A program made the position numbers and the translations under genes. The notes under the pieces were generated by a model. That model searched no databases, had not been told where the DNA came from, and saw only the letters and a list, made by a program, of their open reading frames with translations. Of a stretch of 64,000 nt of DNA, positions 40,484 through 49,459 are shown piece by piece (positions within the stretch are counted from its first letter, which is position 1; the number at the start of each line of letters is the position of its first letter). The stretch comes from Pantoea sp. AS-PWVM4 (lineage in GTDB: Bacteria > Pseudomonadota > Gammaproteobacteria > Enterobacterales > Enterobacteriaceae): positions 149,246 to 213,245 of the forward strand of contig NZ_ASZC01000016.1 of assembly GCF_000468095.1 (NCBI RefSeq), in the 5' to 3' direction.

Positions 40484-40965
40484 GATTGGGCACCTGCCTG
40501 CTGATAGTTGGCCGCAGGTCCTGTGTGATTTTTCTTCATCGCGTCCTGAATTTCCGGCGGCGTATATTTTTCATCGTGCTTCGCCAGCACTTCTTTGGCA
40601 TTCACCAGGTTGCCGTCCTCCAGCACCCCTTGTGCCACCACACCCTGCCCTTCGCGGAACAGGTCCGGCAGAATGCCTTCATAGCTGACGCTCACCACGC
40701 CGTTGGCGTCATACAGTTTGAATGAGACAGCGAGGGTTTTGGGATCGCGCTTGACGCTCCCCGGCATCACCATGCCACCAACGCGCAAACGCTGGCCTGG
40801 CTCGGGTTTCTGGTGATTTTCGCCCTTGCCGTACAGAATTTCGCTCGGGGTGTAGAACAGATCGATGTTGGAACGCAGCGCATACATCACCAGCGTAGTG
40901 GCAAGGCCCAAGCCCACCAACACCGCTACCACCACATACAGGCGGTTACGACGACGGATATTCAC
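40480..40965 (-). CDS. ccmE: CcmE, periplasmic heme chaperone
   Basis: Binds heme covalently through a histidine and carries it from CcmC to CcmF. An N-terminal membrane anchor (about residues 8-29) is followed by an OB-fold domain with [16 protein letters not shown]. The heme-binding histidine lies in [10 protein letters not shown] at about residue 130. GTG start in a GTGA overlap with the ccmD stop. 161 residues (E. coli 159). Confidence 0.95.
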   Translation of the reverse strand: MNIRRRNRLYVVVAVLVGLGLATTLVMYALRSNIDLFYTPSEILYGKGENHQKPEPGQRLRVGGMVMPGSVKRDPKTLAVSFKLYDANGVVSVSYEGILPDLFREGQGVVAQGVLEDGNLVNAKEVLAKHDEKYTPPEIQDAMKKNHTGPAANYQQAGAQS

Positions 40966-41195
40966 ACAGATTCTCCTGCCGCTTCACTGGCGGCTTTTTT
41001 CGATTTAGCCGCACGGATGCGACGCTCCCTGGATTGACGCTGGCGAATTTCCGCCAGCAGGCGACGGCGGAACAGCACGGTGTGCAGCACCAGACCGATC
41101 AGCGGAATCAGCGTGAAGACCACGGCGAGCCAGACATAAAAGGCATAGCCGCCCATGGCAAAGAAATCCTGCCAGGAAGAGAAAGCTGGCGTCAT
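40962..41195 (-). CDS. ccmD: CcmD, heme exporter small subunit
   Basis: A 77-residue membrane protein with one transmembrane helix ([20 protein letters not shown]) and a basic cytoplasmic tail ([20 protein letters not shown]). It helps release holo-CcmE from the CcmABC complex. Four-base overlaps with ccmC and ccmE. Confidence 0.92.
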   Translation of the reverse strand: MTPAFSSWQDFFAMGGYAFYVWLAVVFTLIPLIGLVLHTVLFRRRLLAEIRQRQSRERRIRAAKSKKAASEAAGESV

Positions 41196-41938
41196 GATTT
41201 GCGCCCTCCCTGTGCGACCTCAATCGCCCAGGGACGATGACGTTCAGTAAACAAAATCATATTGCGCAGACGCATCAGCGTCAGCGAGATGAATACCAGC
41301 AGATAACCGAGGATCGCCCAACGCAGCGGGGTACGCATGCTCGGCGCAATCGCCTGTTGCAGAATGCCGGACGACCCCTGATGCAGGGTGTTCCACCACT
41401 GCACCGAGAAGTGAATAATCGGCAGGTTAATCACACCAACCAGAATTAAAATTCCAGCAGCACGACCGGCAGTGCGACGGTCGTCAAAGGCGTGATAGAG
41501 GGCGATGACACCCATATAAAGGAACAGCAATACCAGTTCAGACGTCAGGCGGGCATCCCAAATCCACCAGGTGCCCCACATCGGCTTGCCCCAGGCGGAA
41601 CCCGTGACCAGCGCGATAAAGGTGAACACAGCGCCAACCGGTGCCATCGCTGCCGATACCAGGTCAGCCATTTTCATCTGCCACACCAGACCGATAAACG
41701 CGGCAATCGCCATTGAGGCATAGACGCCCATTGACCACATCGCTGCCGGTACATGGATGTACATGATGCGGAAGCTATCGCCCTGCTGATAATCCGCCGG
41801 CGCAAAACCAAAGCCCCACACCCAACCCAACAACAAGGTGGCGACCCCAAGTACCGCGAACCAGGGAATTAAGCGACCACAAAGCCGATACAGCTTTTCA
41901 GGCTTTGCCCACTGGTGTAACCATTTCCACATTTGCAT
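41192..41938 (-). CDS. ccmC: CcmC, heme-handling membrane protein
   Basis: Attaches heme to CcmE. Six-helix membrane protein with the WWD domain WGTWWIWDARLTSELVLLFL and flanking conserved histidines (YIHVPAAMWSMG, VNLPIIHFSVQWWNTLHQGS). 248 residues. The start may be this ATG or the ATG two codons later, which matches E. coli MWKTLHQ. Overlaps ccmD. Confidence 0.95.
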   Translation of the reverse strand: MQMWKWLHQWAKPEKLYRLCGRLIPWFAVLGVATLLLGWVWGFGFAPADYQQGDSFRIMYIHVPAAMWSMGVYASMAIAAFIGLVWQMKMADLVSAAMAPVGAVFTFIALVTGSAWGKPMWGTWWIWDARLTSELVLLFLYMGVIALYHAFDDRRTAGRAAGILILVGVINLPIIHFSVQWWNTLHQGSSGILQQAIAPSMRTPLRWAILGYLLVFISLTLMRLRNMILFTERHRPWAIEVAQGGRKS

Positions 41939-41987
41939 AGCTCACAATATAAGAAGAGAGATTTCGGCATCTCTGTGGATGCACGAT

Positions 41988-42650
41988 TTAATGCAGACTA
42001 ATACGCAGCGCCGCCGCCGTAGCAAACGGGGACAGCGTAGCGCTGCCTGCCAGCATGGCACCGAGGATCGCCAGATAACCGCCAATCGGCAGGCCCTGTC
42101 CGGCGGCATCAATCGCTGCGCTGGCAAAAATCAACACCGGGATCGCCAATGGCAATACCAGCAAACTCAATAACACCCCGCCGCGCCGCAAACCCACGGT
42201 CAGGCCGGTGCCGATAGCCCCAAGAAAACTCAGGGTTGGCGTTCCCAGCAACAGGGTCAGCGCCATTGCCCGCCACCCGGCAAAATCGAGCGACAACAGC
42301 AGTGCCGCCAGCGGCGACAATAAAATCAACGGCAGTCCGGTAATCAGCCAGTGAGCGATCACTTTGCCCAGAACCGTGACTGGCAATGGCGTTGGCAGTA
42401 ACAACAACTGCTCCAGCGAACCGTCCAGAAAGTCATCGCGAAACAGACGCTCCAGCGCCAGTAACGACGCCAGCAACGCAGCCACCCAGGCGATACCGGG
42501 GGCAATGCGTGCCAGTTGCTGCGGATCAGGGCCAATACCCAGCGGGAACAGCGTAATGACAATCAGGAAAAACCACAGCGGGTTAATCACTTCCGCACCA
42601 CTGCGGAAGGCAATTTTCAGCTCACGCTGAATCACACGGCCCAGCATCAT
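41988..42650 (-). CDS. ccmB: CcmB, heme exporter permease
   Basis: Membrane partner of the CcmA ATPase in the CcmABCD complex that frees holo-CcmE. Six hydrophobic helices; family block [20 protein letters not shown] and [17 protein letters not shown] at the C-terminus. The ATG at 42650 sits in an ATGATG overlapping the ccmA stop (TGA) and aligns with E. coli MMFWRIF; a GTG two codons earlier is possible. About 220 residues. Confidence 0.94.
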   Translation of the reverse strand: MMLGRVIQRELKIAFRSGAEVINPLWFFLIVITLFPLGIGPDPQQLARIAPGIAWVAALLASLLALERLFRDDFLDGSLEQLLLLPTPLPVTVLGKVIAHWLITGLPLILLSPLAALLLSLDFAGWRAMALTLLLGTPTLSFLGAIGTGLTVGLRRGGVLLSLLVLPLAIPVLIFASAAIDAAGQGLPIGGYLAILGAMLAGSATLSPFATAAALRISLH

Positions 42651-43261
42651 GCCCACTCCGATACCAGACGAATTTTACGAACCCGCTCTGCGCTGTCTGG
42701 CAAATCCTGATGGGTGGTTAAAATCACCGCGCCTCCGTTATCGGCATGCTGCGCAAAACGCGCCATCAATTTTTCCACGCCAGCTTTGTCGATGGCCGTC
42801 AACGGCTCATCAAGAATCCACAAGGTTGCCGGACTGAGCCACAGGCGAGCCAATGCAACGCGTCGCTGCTGACCAGCAGAAAGCTGTGCCACTGGCACCT
42901 CTTCATATCCCAGCAAATCAACCTGCTCCAGAGCCTGGAAAATCGCGTCACTGTGGCTGTCGCCATGCCAGAAATGCAAATTCTCTAATGGTGAGAGTAC
43001 CGATTTCACTCCCGGGTGATGGCCCAGATAAAGCAGATTTTGATGCCATATTTCCCGCTGCTGACGAATCGGCTGCGCCTGCCACAGCACGTCACCCTCT
43101 TCCGCCCGGCTCAATCCGGCCAGCAAGCGCAGTAGTGAAGTTTTACCTGCGCCATTTGGCCCCTCAATTTGCACGATGTCGCCTGCTTCAACACGAAAGC
43201 TCAGCCCGTTGAACAGGGTACGCTCATCGCGAACGCATGCGAGATTAATGACTTCGAGCAT
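42647..43261 (-). CDS. ccmA: CcmA, cytochrome c maturation ABC ATPase
   Basis: ATP-binding subunit of CcmABCD. Walker A is [18 protein letters not shown], the signature motif [14 protein letters not shown], and Walker B is [13 protein letters not shown]. The start at 43261 ([17 protein letters not shown]) matches the family; an upstream 15-residue extension is not preferred. About 204 residues. First gene of the nine-gene ccm operon. Unlike E. coli, the operon is not next to nap but between mlaA and yfdC. Confidence 0.95.
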   Translation of the reverse strand: MLEVINLACVRDERTLFNGLSFRVEAGDIVQIEGPNGAGKTSLLRLLAGLSRAEEGDVLWQAQPIRQQREIWHQNLLYLGHHPGVKSVLSPLENLHFWHGDSHSDAIFQALEQVDLLGYEEVPVAQLSAGQQRRVALARLWLSPATLWILDEPLTAIDKAGVEKLMARFAQHADNGGAVILTTHQDLPDSAERVRKIRLVSEWA

Positions 43262-43505
43262 AAAAGGGGGAATCGCGGCAATGAAATTAGGCCAGGATAA
43301 TACCACAATGAATCTGTGGGCCGTAGTCTGTGAGCCATGTCACACCTACCCCAAACGGGGTAAACGGGTGGTTCAGATCAATAAATCGCTCAAAAAACCA
43401 CCACAGTTAAAATCTTGTTACTCTTAAATTGAATCCACGTAACAAATCAAGCTTGCGCAAAACGGCTACGCTTATTACGCAATGGCATTATCACCGGAGG
43501 AAAAT

Positions 43506-44423
43506 ATGAAGCGTTCGCCATCGGTTTCTCAAGCGAGTAATGACGTTGAAAGCGAAGAAAAAACGCAAGGCACAGAGATTGAAGTCGATGAGGAGGCGTT
43601 ACCCTCACGAGCCGCTGCCATCCATGAAGAGATACGTCAGGACGGGGAAAAGGAACTAGAGCGTGACGGTATGGCGCTGCTGTGGTCAGCGATCGCAGCC
43701 GGGATGTCGATGGGCGCCTCTCTGATGGCGAAGGGGATTTTCCAGGTCCATCTGGAGGGCGTACCTGGGGGATTTTTACTGGAAAATCTTGGCTATACCT
43801 TTGGTTTTGTTATCGTAATTATGGCGCGTCAGCAGTTGTTCACTGAAAACACCGTGACGGCTGTGCTGCCCGTAATGCACAAACCCACGTCAGGGAATAT
43901 TTTGCTGCTACTGCGCTTCTGGGGGCTGGTGCTGTCGGGTAATTTGATCGGGACGGCACTGGGTGCGCTGGCGTTTAATTATATGCCGATCTTTGATGAG
44001 GCAACCCGTCAGGCTTTCACCGTGATCAGTGAAAAAGTGATGGCAAACCCGCCGGGAGAGATGTTCGCTAATGCGGTGATTTCCGGCTGGATCATTGCCA
44101 CCATGGTATGGATGTTTCCCTATGCCGGTGCCGCGAAAATTGTGGTGATCGTGATGATGACCTGGCTGGTGGCGCTTGGTGACTTAGCCCACATCGTGGT
44201 TGGTTCGGTGGAGGTGCTGTATCTGGTGTTTGCCGGTCGTATTCCCTGGCATGAATTCCTCTGGCCATTCGCCCTGCCGACGTTGCTTGGCAATATTACC
44301 GGCGGAACGCTGATTTTTGCTTTGATCAGCCATGCGCAGATTCGCAACGATATGAGCGAGGCGGCAAAAGCCAAAGCCCGTGCCGAGCAAAAACGCCAGG
44401 CGAAGTGTGAGAAATCACGCTAA
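43506..44423 (+). CDS. yfdC: YfdC, formate/nitrite transporter (FNT) family inner-membrane protein
   Basis: A 305-residue protein with an acidic, charged N-terminal extension (about 55 residues) and six transmembrane helices of the FocA/NirC fold. MGASLMAKGIFQVHL and GYTFGFVIVIMARQQLFTEN are family blocks. The start at 43506 has AGGA just upstream; an eight-residue longer frame is possible. E. coli YfdC sits in the same position next to argW. The transported substrate is unknown. Confidence 0.9.
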   Translation: MKRSPSVSQASNDVESEEKTQGTEIEVDEEALPSRAAAIHEEIRQDGEKELERDGMALLWSAIAAGMSMGASLMAKGIFQVHLEGVPGGFLLENLGYTFGFVIVIMARQQLFTENTVTAVLPVMHKPTSGNILLLLRFWGLVLSGNLIGTALGALAFNYMPIFDEATRQAFTVISEKVMANPPGEMFANAVISGWIIATMVWMFPYAGAAKIVVIVMMTWLVALGDLAHIVVGSVEVLYLVFAGRIPWHEFLWPFALPTLLGNITGGTLIFALISHAQIRNDMSEAAKAKARAEQKRQAKCEKSR

Positions 44424-44481
44424 TTTGTTGAGATATTAAGCAAACGGGAAACAGGCGGTTAAATTTGCGTAGCTGCTGGGG

Positions 44482-44487
44482 TATACT
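44482..44487 (+). promoter_or_regulatory. probable -10 element of argW
   Basis: TATACT followed by a GC-rich discriminator (GCGCGCCG) 10 bp before the tRNA 5' end, typical of stringently controlled tRNA promoters. The -35 element is weak (TTAAAT 17 bp upstream). Confidence 0.55.
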
Positions 44488-44497
44488 GCGCGCCGAC

Positions 44498-44572
44498 GTT
44501 CCCTTAGTTAAATGGATATAACGAGCCCCTCCTAAGGGCTAGTTGCAGGTTCGATCCCTGCAGGGAACGCCA
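44498..44572 (+). tRNA. argW: tRNA-Arg (anticodon CCU)
   Basis: 75 nt including encoded CCA. Acceptor stem GTTCCCT/AGGGAAC, discriminator G, anticodon loop CTCCTAA giving anticodon CCT, T-arm GCAGG-TTCGATC-CCTGC. Closely similar to E. coli argW, a well-known prophage attachment site; an integrase gene follows 160 bp downstream, so the 3' part probably contains the attachment core. Confidence 0.97.
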
Positions 44573-44732
44573 GTTGCATATCTCAGCATGTTCAATGAAG
44601 TCTAAAAATCCTTTCTATACATACTCATAGCTGTTAGCACGCATCCAAGAACGTCCAACCAGATCTAATGGAATCTATACACAGTTGTGTATACTATTGC
44701 GTATAACTTGGTTCGATCTTTTCTCTATACAC

Positions 44733-45905
44733 ATGCTGCTATCTGATATCCAAATCAAACGAGCTAAACCTAAAGAAAAACCTTACACACTCAACGATGG
44801 TGCTGGGCTGTCGTTACTTATTGATGTCAACGGTTCGAAAGGCTGGCGCTTCCGATATCGTTTCATTGGTAAGCCCAAAATGATTTCCTTTGGCGTTTAC
44901 GGCGAGATCTCGCTTGCAGAAGCACGCCGTAAGCGTGATGAGGCTCGTGCTCTGCTGGCTAAGGGTATCAATCCTAGCGAAGCTCGAAAGGCTGAAAAGA
45001 TTGCTCTGTGCTTTTCTCATGAGAACAATTTTGAGAGTGTTGCCAGGGAGTGGCATAGCTCGAAAAAAGCCAGTTGGTCAGAAGGATACGCAAAAGAGGT
45101 TCTAAATTGCCTGGAGCGGGATATCTTTCCTTATATTGGCCATCGCCCTATTGACCAGATTGAACCCCTGGAACTGCTAACTGTTCTGCAAAAAATCGAG
45201 AAGCGTGGAGCGTTAGAGCAAGCCAGTAAAGTGCGCCGCCGATGTGGTGAGGTATTGCGTTATGCTGTTGTAACGGGGAGAGCGAAGTATAATTTCGCTC
45301 CAGATTTGGTTATTGCATTAAACAAACCAAAACAAAATCATTATCCTTTCCTGACAGAGCAAGAAATCCCAGACTTCGTGAAAGCCTTAGAAGGCTATCA
45401 GGGCAGCTTGTTAACAAAGTACGCAACCCAACTTCTGATGCTGACGGGTGTACGTACTGTTGAACTCAGAGCGGCAGAATGGAAAGAATTCGACCTGCGC
45501 AATGCTTTGTGGGAGATTCCTAAAGAAAGGATGAAGAAGCGCCGCCCTCATTTGGTTCCGCTTTCAACACAAGCTGTCGAGATTCTGGAGAAACTACAAG
45601 TAATTTCAGGGAAATACCTGTTAGTTTTTCCGGGAAGAAATGACGTTAGAAAACCAATGAGTGATGCCAGTATTAACAAAGTAATAAAGATGCTTGGTTA
45701 TCATGGCAGATTAACGGGGCACGGTTTCAGGCACATGATGAGCACTATTTTGCACGAGCATGGTTTTGAAAGTGCCTGGGTTGAGATGCAACTTGCTCAT
45801 GTTGATAAGAACTCTATTCGAGGTACATACAATCATGCGCAATATATAGATGCTCGTCGCAAGATGATGCAATACTATTCAAATACTATTACTGAATTGT
45901 ATTAG
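44733..45905 (+). CDS. P4-type tyrosine recombinase (island integrase)
   Basis: A 390-residue tyrosine integrase with DUF4102-type N-terminus (MLLSDIQIKRAKPKEKPYTL), a core-binding SAM-like domain, and a catalytic domain. Catalytic residues are visible: Arg in LTGVRTVELRAAEW, His/Arg in LTGHGFRHMMSTIL, His in MQLAHVDKNSIRG, and the nucleophilic Tyr in TYNHAQYIDARRKMMQYY. The start at 44733 fits the family N-terminus. Codon use is more AT-rich than its core neighbours. It points away from argW and almost certainly drove insertion of the downstream island there. Confidence 0.94.
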   Translation: MLLSDIQIKRAKPKEKPYTLNDGAGLSLLIDVNGSKGWRFRYRFIGKPKMISFGVYGEISLAEARRKRDEARALLAKGINPSEARKAEKIALCFSHENNFESVAREWHSSKKASWSEGYAKEVLNCLERDIFPYIGHRPIDQIEPLELLTVLQKIEKRGALEQASKVRRRCGEVLRYAVVTGRAKYNFAPDLVIALNKPKQNHYPFLTEQEIPDFVKALEGYQGSLLTKYATQLLMLTGVRTVELRAAEWKEFDLRNALWEIPKERMKKRRPHLVPLSTQAVEILEKLQVISGKYLLVFPGRNDVRKPMSDASINKVIKMLGYHGRLTGHGFRHMMSTILHEHGFESAWVEMQLAHVDKNSIRGTYNHAQYIDARRKMMQYYSNTITELY

Positions 45906-46472
45906 CTCAGTCTCGGGCTGAGTGATTCTGCAGACTGAATACAATCAAATTTGACAGTCCTTCATGAGCGAGGAGCGGAGCTTTCAGACACTGGTGCGTC
46001 GGATAGCGGAAGCTGTTTAAAAAAGAATGTAAGGGACAAAGTTGCCGCAATAACATCGACTTGCTTTGATGGCGATCCAAGATCTGTTCTACGTGGAGGA
46101 ATAACTTCCAATTGCCAGGAACTTGATATAGCGCTGCAAATAAGTGTTCTGGATAATTGCTTTGCAATAAAAACTTTAAGCCTTAAAGCAAGAGAATAAA
46201 AATACGAATATTTCAGATGATTGATCTATTGGAGAGCGAATAGATTTCCCCGAGGAAGCCCTTGACTTATTGCGGATATTTTCCTGAAGAAATTTGATAG
46301 GGGAGGCACGGGGAGAAAATGAGTTTGATTTCCTTAATTCATCATAATGCATATTTCATGTACTTGATGTATATGCAATATCTTTTAAAGGCGTACCAAG
46401 AGATGAGCATTTACCTCAGTACTCATAGCCTGAGAATGACTAACGTAAAAATTCTGATTCATTTAAAATACG
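45906..46472. other. non-coding or degenerate stretch after the integrase
   Basis: About 570 bp with no convincing gene. Two short overlapping frames (45951-46199 plus, 45907-46167 minus) begin with TTG and lack ribosome-binding sites. AT-rich, possibly remnant island sequence. Confidence 0.6.
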
Positions 46473-46493
46473 GTGGCCGTTGTTGGCGGCCAC
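46465..46493 (-). terminator. terminator after the SDR gene
   Basis: Perfect 7-bp stem GTGGCCG/CGGCCAC followed on the minus strand by CGTATTTTAAAT, 12 bp beyond the stop. Confidence 0.65.
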
Positions 46494-46505
46494 TTAAGAT
46501 AAAAA

Positions 46506-47393
46506 TCATACCGTGCCTGTGCCACCATCGGAACACCAGACCTGACCAGAGGTGTAACTTGCTTCATCAGAAGCCAGCAGTACATAAAGAGGAGCGATTT
46601 CCACCGGCTGACCGGGACGGCCCAGTGGAGCCTGCTCGCCAAACTTTTTCAGTTTTTCTTGTGGCTGCCCGCCTGAAGGTTGTAGCGGCGTCCAGTAAGG
46701 ACCAGGTGCAACAGCGTTAACACGTATTTCTTCCGGAGCCAGTTGTTTCGCAAGCGCTTTTGTGAAGATGGCAATGCAGGCTTTGGTCTGTGCATAATCC
46801 AGCAGAATATCGCTCGGTTCGTAAGCCTGCACAGACGACGTATTAATAATGCTGGCTCCCTGCTTAAGGTGTTTGAGTGCTGCTTTGGTTATCCAGAACA
46901 TGGCATACACATTGGTTTTGAACGTCGCATCAAAATCTTCAGTAGTAAGCTCGCGGATGGATGAGCAGAACTGCTGGCGACCCGCATTGTTCACCAGAAC
47001 ATCCAGCCCGCCCAGTTCATTTACGGCTTTTTCCACCAGTTGGGTGCAGAATGCTTCACTGCGAATATCCCCAGGCAGAGCAATAGCTTTACGCCCTTCT
47101 TCACGGATAAGTTTGATCACCTCTTCAGCATCTTTTTCCTCTGCGGGCAGGTAACCAATGGCAACGTCCGCCCCTTCGCGTGCAAATGCAATCGCAGCAG
47201 CACGTCCAATACCTGAATCACCGCCGGTGATCAGCGCTTTTTTGCCTTTAAGGCGACCATGTCCCTGATAGCTGGTTTCACCGTGATCCGGAACAGGGAT
47301 CATATCGGATGCCAGACCAGGCGCATTTTGCGGTTGTTCTTTAAAAGGAGGGTTTGGCAGATGTGGCTGATTATTTCCAGTGGTATGAGACAT
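46506..47393 (-). CDS. short-chain dehydrogenase/reductase of the YghA / general-stress-protein-39 type
   Basis: NAD(P)-dependent oxidoreductase, 295 residues. A 48-residue N-terminal extension (MIPVPDHGETSYQGHGRLKG) typical of this subgroup precedes the Rossmann motif ALITGGDSGIGRA (residues 53-65). NNAG is at 135-138, the catalytic Ser in NTSS at about 186, and Tyr200/Lys204 in YAQTK. E. coli YghA reduces aldehydes; Bacillus relatives are general stress proteins. AGAGG lies before the ATG. The substrate here is unknown. Likely part of the stress cassette. Confidence 0.9.
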   Translation of the reverse strand: MSHTTGNNQPHLPNPPFKEQPQNAPGLASDMIPVPDHGETSYQGHGRLKGKKALITGGDSGIGRAAAIAFAREGADVAIGYLPAEEKDAEEVIKLIREEGRKAIALPGDIRSEAFCTQLVEKAVNELGGLDVLVNNAGRQQFCSSIRELTTEDFDATFKTNVYAMFWITKAALKHLKQGASIINTSSVQAYEPSDILLDYAQTKACIAIFTKALAKQLAPEEIRVNAVAPGPYWTPLQPSGGQPQEKLKKFGEQAPLGRPGQPVEIAPLYVLLASDEASYTSGQVWCSDGGTGTV

Positions 47394-47810
47394 AATTACC
47401 TCTTTAATTTCAGCTTGAGCATTAATTATTTCAAATGAACAATTTATTTTAGTTCATCTCTGTAAAAATGCTAACCGAAAAGGTTATCGAAGCAATGTCC
47501 TGAATTGAATTCACCCTAATACAGATGATTCTTATAAAGAATATCGGGTTAAAAATAATACGTCCGAGAGTACATCTCAGAAATAATATACCGGCGTAAA
47601 AATATTCATAAGGCATAATTTAAGTCTAAACTATAAACTCGCATTCCTGATTGCTTCCCTTATCTCACTGATTTCAAATGAATAGCACGAAAAGCCAAAA
47701 AATCATAAGCGCGCTAACCATTTTTTTTGTACAGTTTTAACTCATCACGAAGATTAAGTTACATTTGAACCGCACATTTTATAACCTCAATTTTTTCAAA
47801 GGGTTTAATT
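47394..47810. other. divergent promoter region, SDR gene and ycgZ
   Basis: 417 bp, AT-rich, no gene seen. Contains the SDR ribosome-binding site and a -10-like CTATAAACT at 47631-47639 that could serve the ycgZ side with a long leader. Operators cannot be assigned by eye. Confidence 0.5.
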
Positions 47811-48050
47811 ATGCGTCAGCACAATCTGTCATCTTCACCGTCTCACGATATTACACGATATTTTTATGAATCCTCTCTGCCCTCACAACAGGAAATGCTG
47901 GGACAAATTGTGACTGAAATCCTGCACTCCGGGAAAAGACTCAATCGGAAGACGATTTGTACCAAACTGGTGCATCGTCTCGAAGTTTCAGGTAGTGCTG
48001 AAGAGGAAAAAAGGTATCGGGAGCTGATTGGTCTGCTTCTTGGTCGTTAA
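47811..48050 (+). CDS. ycgZ: YcgZ-like connector protein (AriR/YmgB family)
   Basis: 79 residues. Strong resemblance to E. coli YcgZ: ITRYFYESSLPSQQEMLGQI parallels ITRYFAKANLHTQQETLGEI, and the C-terminus YRELIGLLLGR parallels YNALIGLLFE. In E. coli, YcgZ, YmgA and AriR act through the Rcs phosphorelay to affect biofilm and curli, and are repressed by BluR. An ariR-like gene follows 84 bp downstream, and a BluR-like regulator lies 1.4 kb away. Confidence 0.88.
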   Translation: MRQHNLSSSPSHDITRYFYESSLPSQQEMLGQIVTEILHSGKRLNRKTICTKLVHRLEVSGSAEEEKRYRELIGLLLGR

Positions 48051-48134
48051 TTGTAGATATTTACCCTGTATTTTATATGCAACATTACTCAACCCTCAAC
48101 AGTGCAAGCTATTGCCATAGCAGGAAACCTTTCT

Positions 48135-48395
48135 ATGCCTCAGGCACCTGATGTCGAAACCAATCCCCAGGCTTTTTTTCATCAGACAGACCCCAACATT
48201 GTACTGAGTGAAACGGAATGGATCGATGCGGCAGTTTTGTCTATTGAAACCGCGCGCCAGCACGCGACGAATAAAGATATTATTCTGTGGTTAATCGCTA
48301 AACTCGAAACCAGCCATGATGCATTGCAGCAGGATGCGCTACGTAACGCTTTAGAGATTGTCGTGGCAGGCACGCCTGACGATCCTGAAAATTAA
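48135..48395 (+). CDS. ariR: AriR/YmgB-like biofilm and acid-resistance connector
   Basis: 86 residues from the ATG at 48135, which has AGGAAA upstream; a GTG start 11 codons earlier is possible. Resembles E. coli AriR (YmgB) in the helical core: VLSIETARQHATNKDIILWL and LQQDALRNALEIVV parallel its helices. AriR forms a small helical dimer that affects biofilm formation and acid survival. Likely co-transcribed with ycgZ. Confidence 0.82.
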   Translation: MPQAPDVETNPQAFFHQTDPNIVLSETEWIDAAVLSIETARQHATNKDIILWLIAKLETSHDALQQDALRNALEIVVAGTPDDPEN

Positions 48396-48396
48396 C

Positions 48397-48436
48397 AAAA
48401 AAAACCTTCACAGAAAGGCGGAGAGCGCTGTGAAGG
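48397..48436 (-). terminator. terminator of the YgiW-like gene
   Basis: Perfect 9-bp stem CCTTCACAG/CTGTGAAGG with a 14-base loop, followed on the minus strand by eight T. It also lies directly after the ariR-like stop, so the same stem may end that transcript. Confidence 0.85.
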
Positions 48437-48467
48437 TAAATTACAACCAACCGGCTAATATCGATAT

Positions 48468-48875
48468 TTAAAGTCGTCGAATCTCCCGCACGATGATTGT
48501 CGAATGCGTTTGTTCATGCATCAGCTGACCATTAACAGAGACAAGATCATCAGGTTTCACTTCCTGCCCCTGCCAGACATTATCTTTGATAATGAGTGCA
48601 ATACTGCCCTGCTCATCACGCAGAAGGTACTCATTCTTACCGTTCTGCTTGATGATATTTCCTTTCAGTGACACCCATGTCCGGTCAGGTAATTTTTCCA
48701 GTTCTTTAGTCGTTATTTGGTGTTGCCCATCAGTAATTCCCCGATAGCCATCTTTTTGCTCATGCGGTGCAGGCGGCTGTCCATTAGGATTAAATCCACC
48801 TTTATCATCAGAATACCCCTGAAATGATACCGTCATGAGAATAGTTAATACAGATATAAGTATTCTTCTTTGCAT
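48468..48875 (-). CDS. YgiW/YdeI-family periplasmic OB-fold (BOF) stress protein
   Basis: 135 residues with an N-terminal signal peptide (MQRRILISVLTILMTVSFQG). The OB-fold domain has LPDRTWVSLKGNIIKQNGKN and YLLRDEQGSIALIIKDNVW, which follow E. coli YgiW (DDTWVTLRGNIVE, YVFKDASGTINVDI). Members are linked to peroxide, acid and cationic-peptide stress, possibly binding cations or small ligands. It is a separate transcript convergent with ycgZ-ariR. Confidence 0.87.
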   Translation of the reverse strand: MQRRILISVLTILMTVSFQGYSDDKGGFNPNGQPPAPHEQKDGYRGITDGQHQITTKELEKLPDRTWVSLKGNIIKQNGKNEYLLRDEQGSIALIIKDNVWQGQEVKPDDLVSVNGQLMHEQTHSTIIVREIRRL

Positions 48876-49129
48876 AATAGCCTCCAGCCGGAGAATTTAT
48901 GACGAATAAATTAAGTCTAACCTTGATTGTTCGAATAGCAACCAGACAAACAATGAATGATCACTCTCTCATCCTCAGGACGGATATGCGAAGCGCGGGA
49001 TTAATTTACTTATTCAACTATTTTTTAATATTGCATTTATTCACTTTACCGCTTGCATTAATGACGTAATAAGCTACATTTTAAATGTTACTTTTAAACT
49101 TCATTAGGTTGATGTATCTGGGAATTCTT

Positions 49130-49312
49130 ATGAAAAATCACAGAAAAGACGCAGGTAATTTACATGATTTAAGAACCCTGTTAAACGACGAAAGTCAAAC
49201 AGAAGTAAGGGTAGAGAAGTATTTCTTTAAGAATAATCTGGAAAGAGATATTGCTGCCAGTTGCAAAAGTGGCAAGAAAACTCATCCATTTGTGGAAAAA
49301 CAACCTCAGTGA
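49130..49312 (+). CDS. small hypothetical hydrophilic protein
   Basis: A 60-residue frame from ATG 49130 (MKNHRKDAGNLHDLRTLLND), with a 15-residue upstream extension possible. Charged, no signal peptide or membrane helix. Upstream ribosome-binding sequence is weak (GGGAATTCTT). No family recognised. It lies alone between the YgiW-like gene and the BluR-like regulator. Confidence 0.5.
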   Translation: MKNHRKDAGNLHDLRTLLNDESQTEVRVEKYFFKNNLERDIAASCKSGKKTHPFVEKQPQ

Positions 49313-49459
49313 TCTTTAGCAGAATTTAAACGCGAATATTCAGTTCCCTCATCCCCAGATTATTCCGTTTTCATCAACAGCGGCGAGAGCAATCGGATAG
49401 CCGATCTTTTTGTTTTCTCTTTGTATTCACACCATCAATTTCCCCATCAGGGGGCATGC

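Noticed and set aside
45907..46199. Two overlapping short frames on opposite strands after the integrase.
   Set aside because: Both start with TTG, have no ribosome-binding site and resemble no known family; treated as non-coding or degenerate island sequence.
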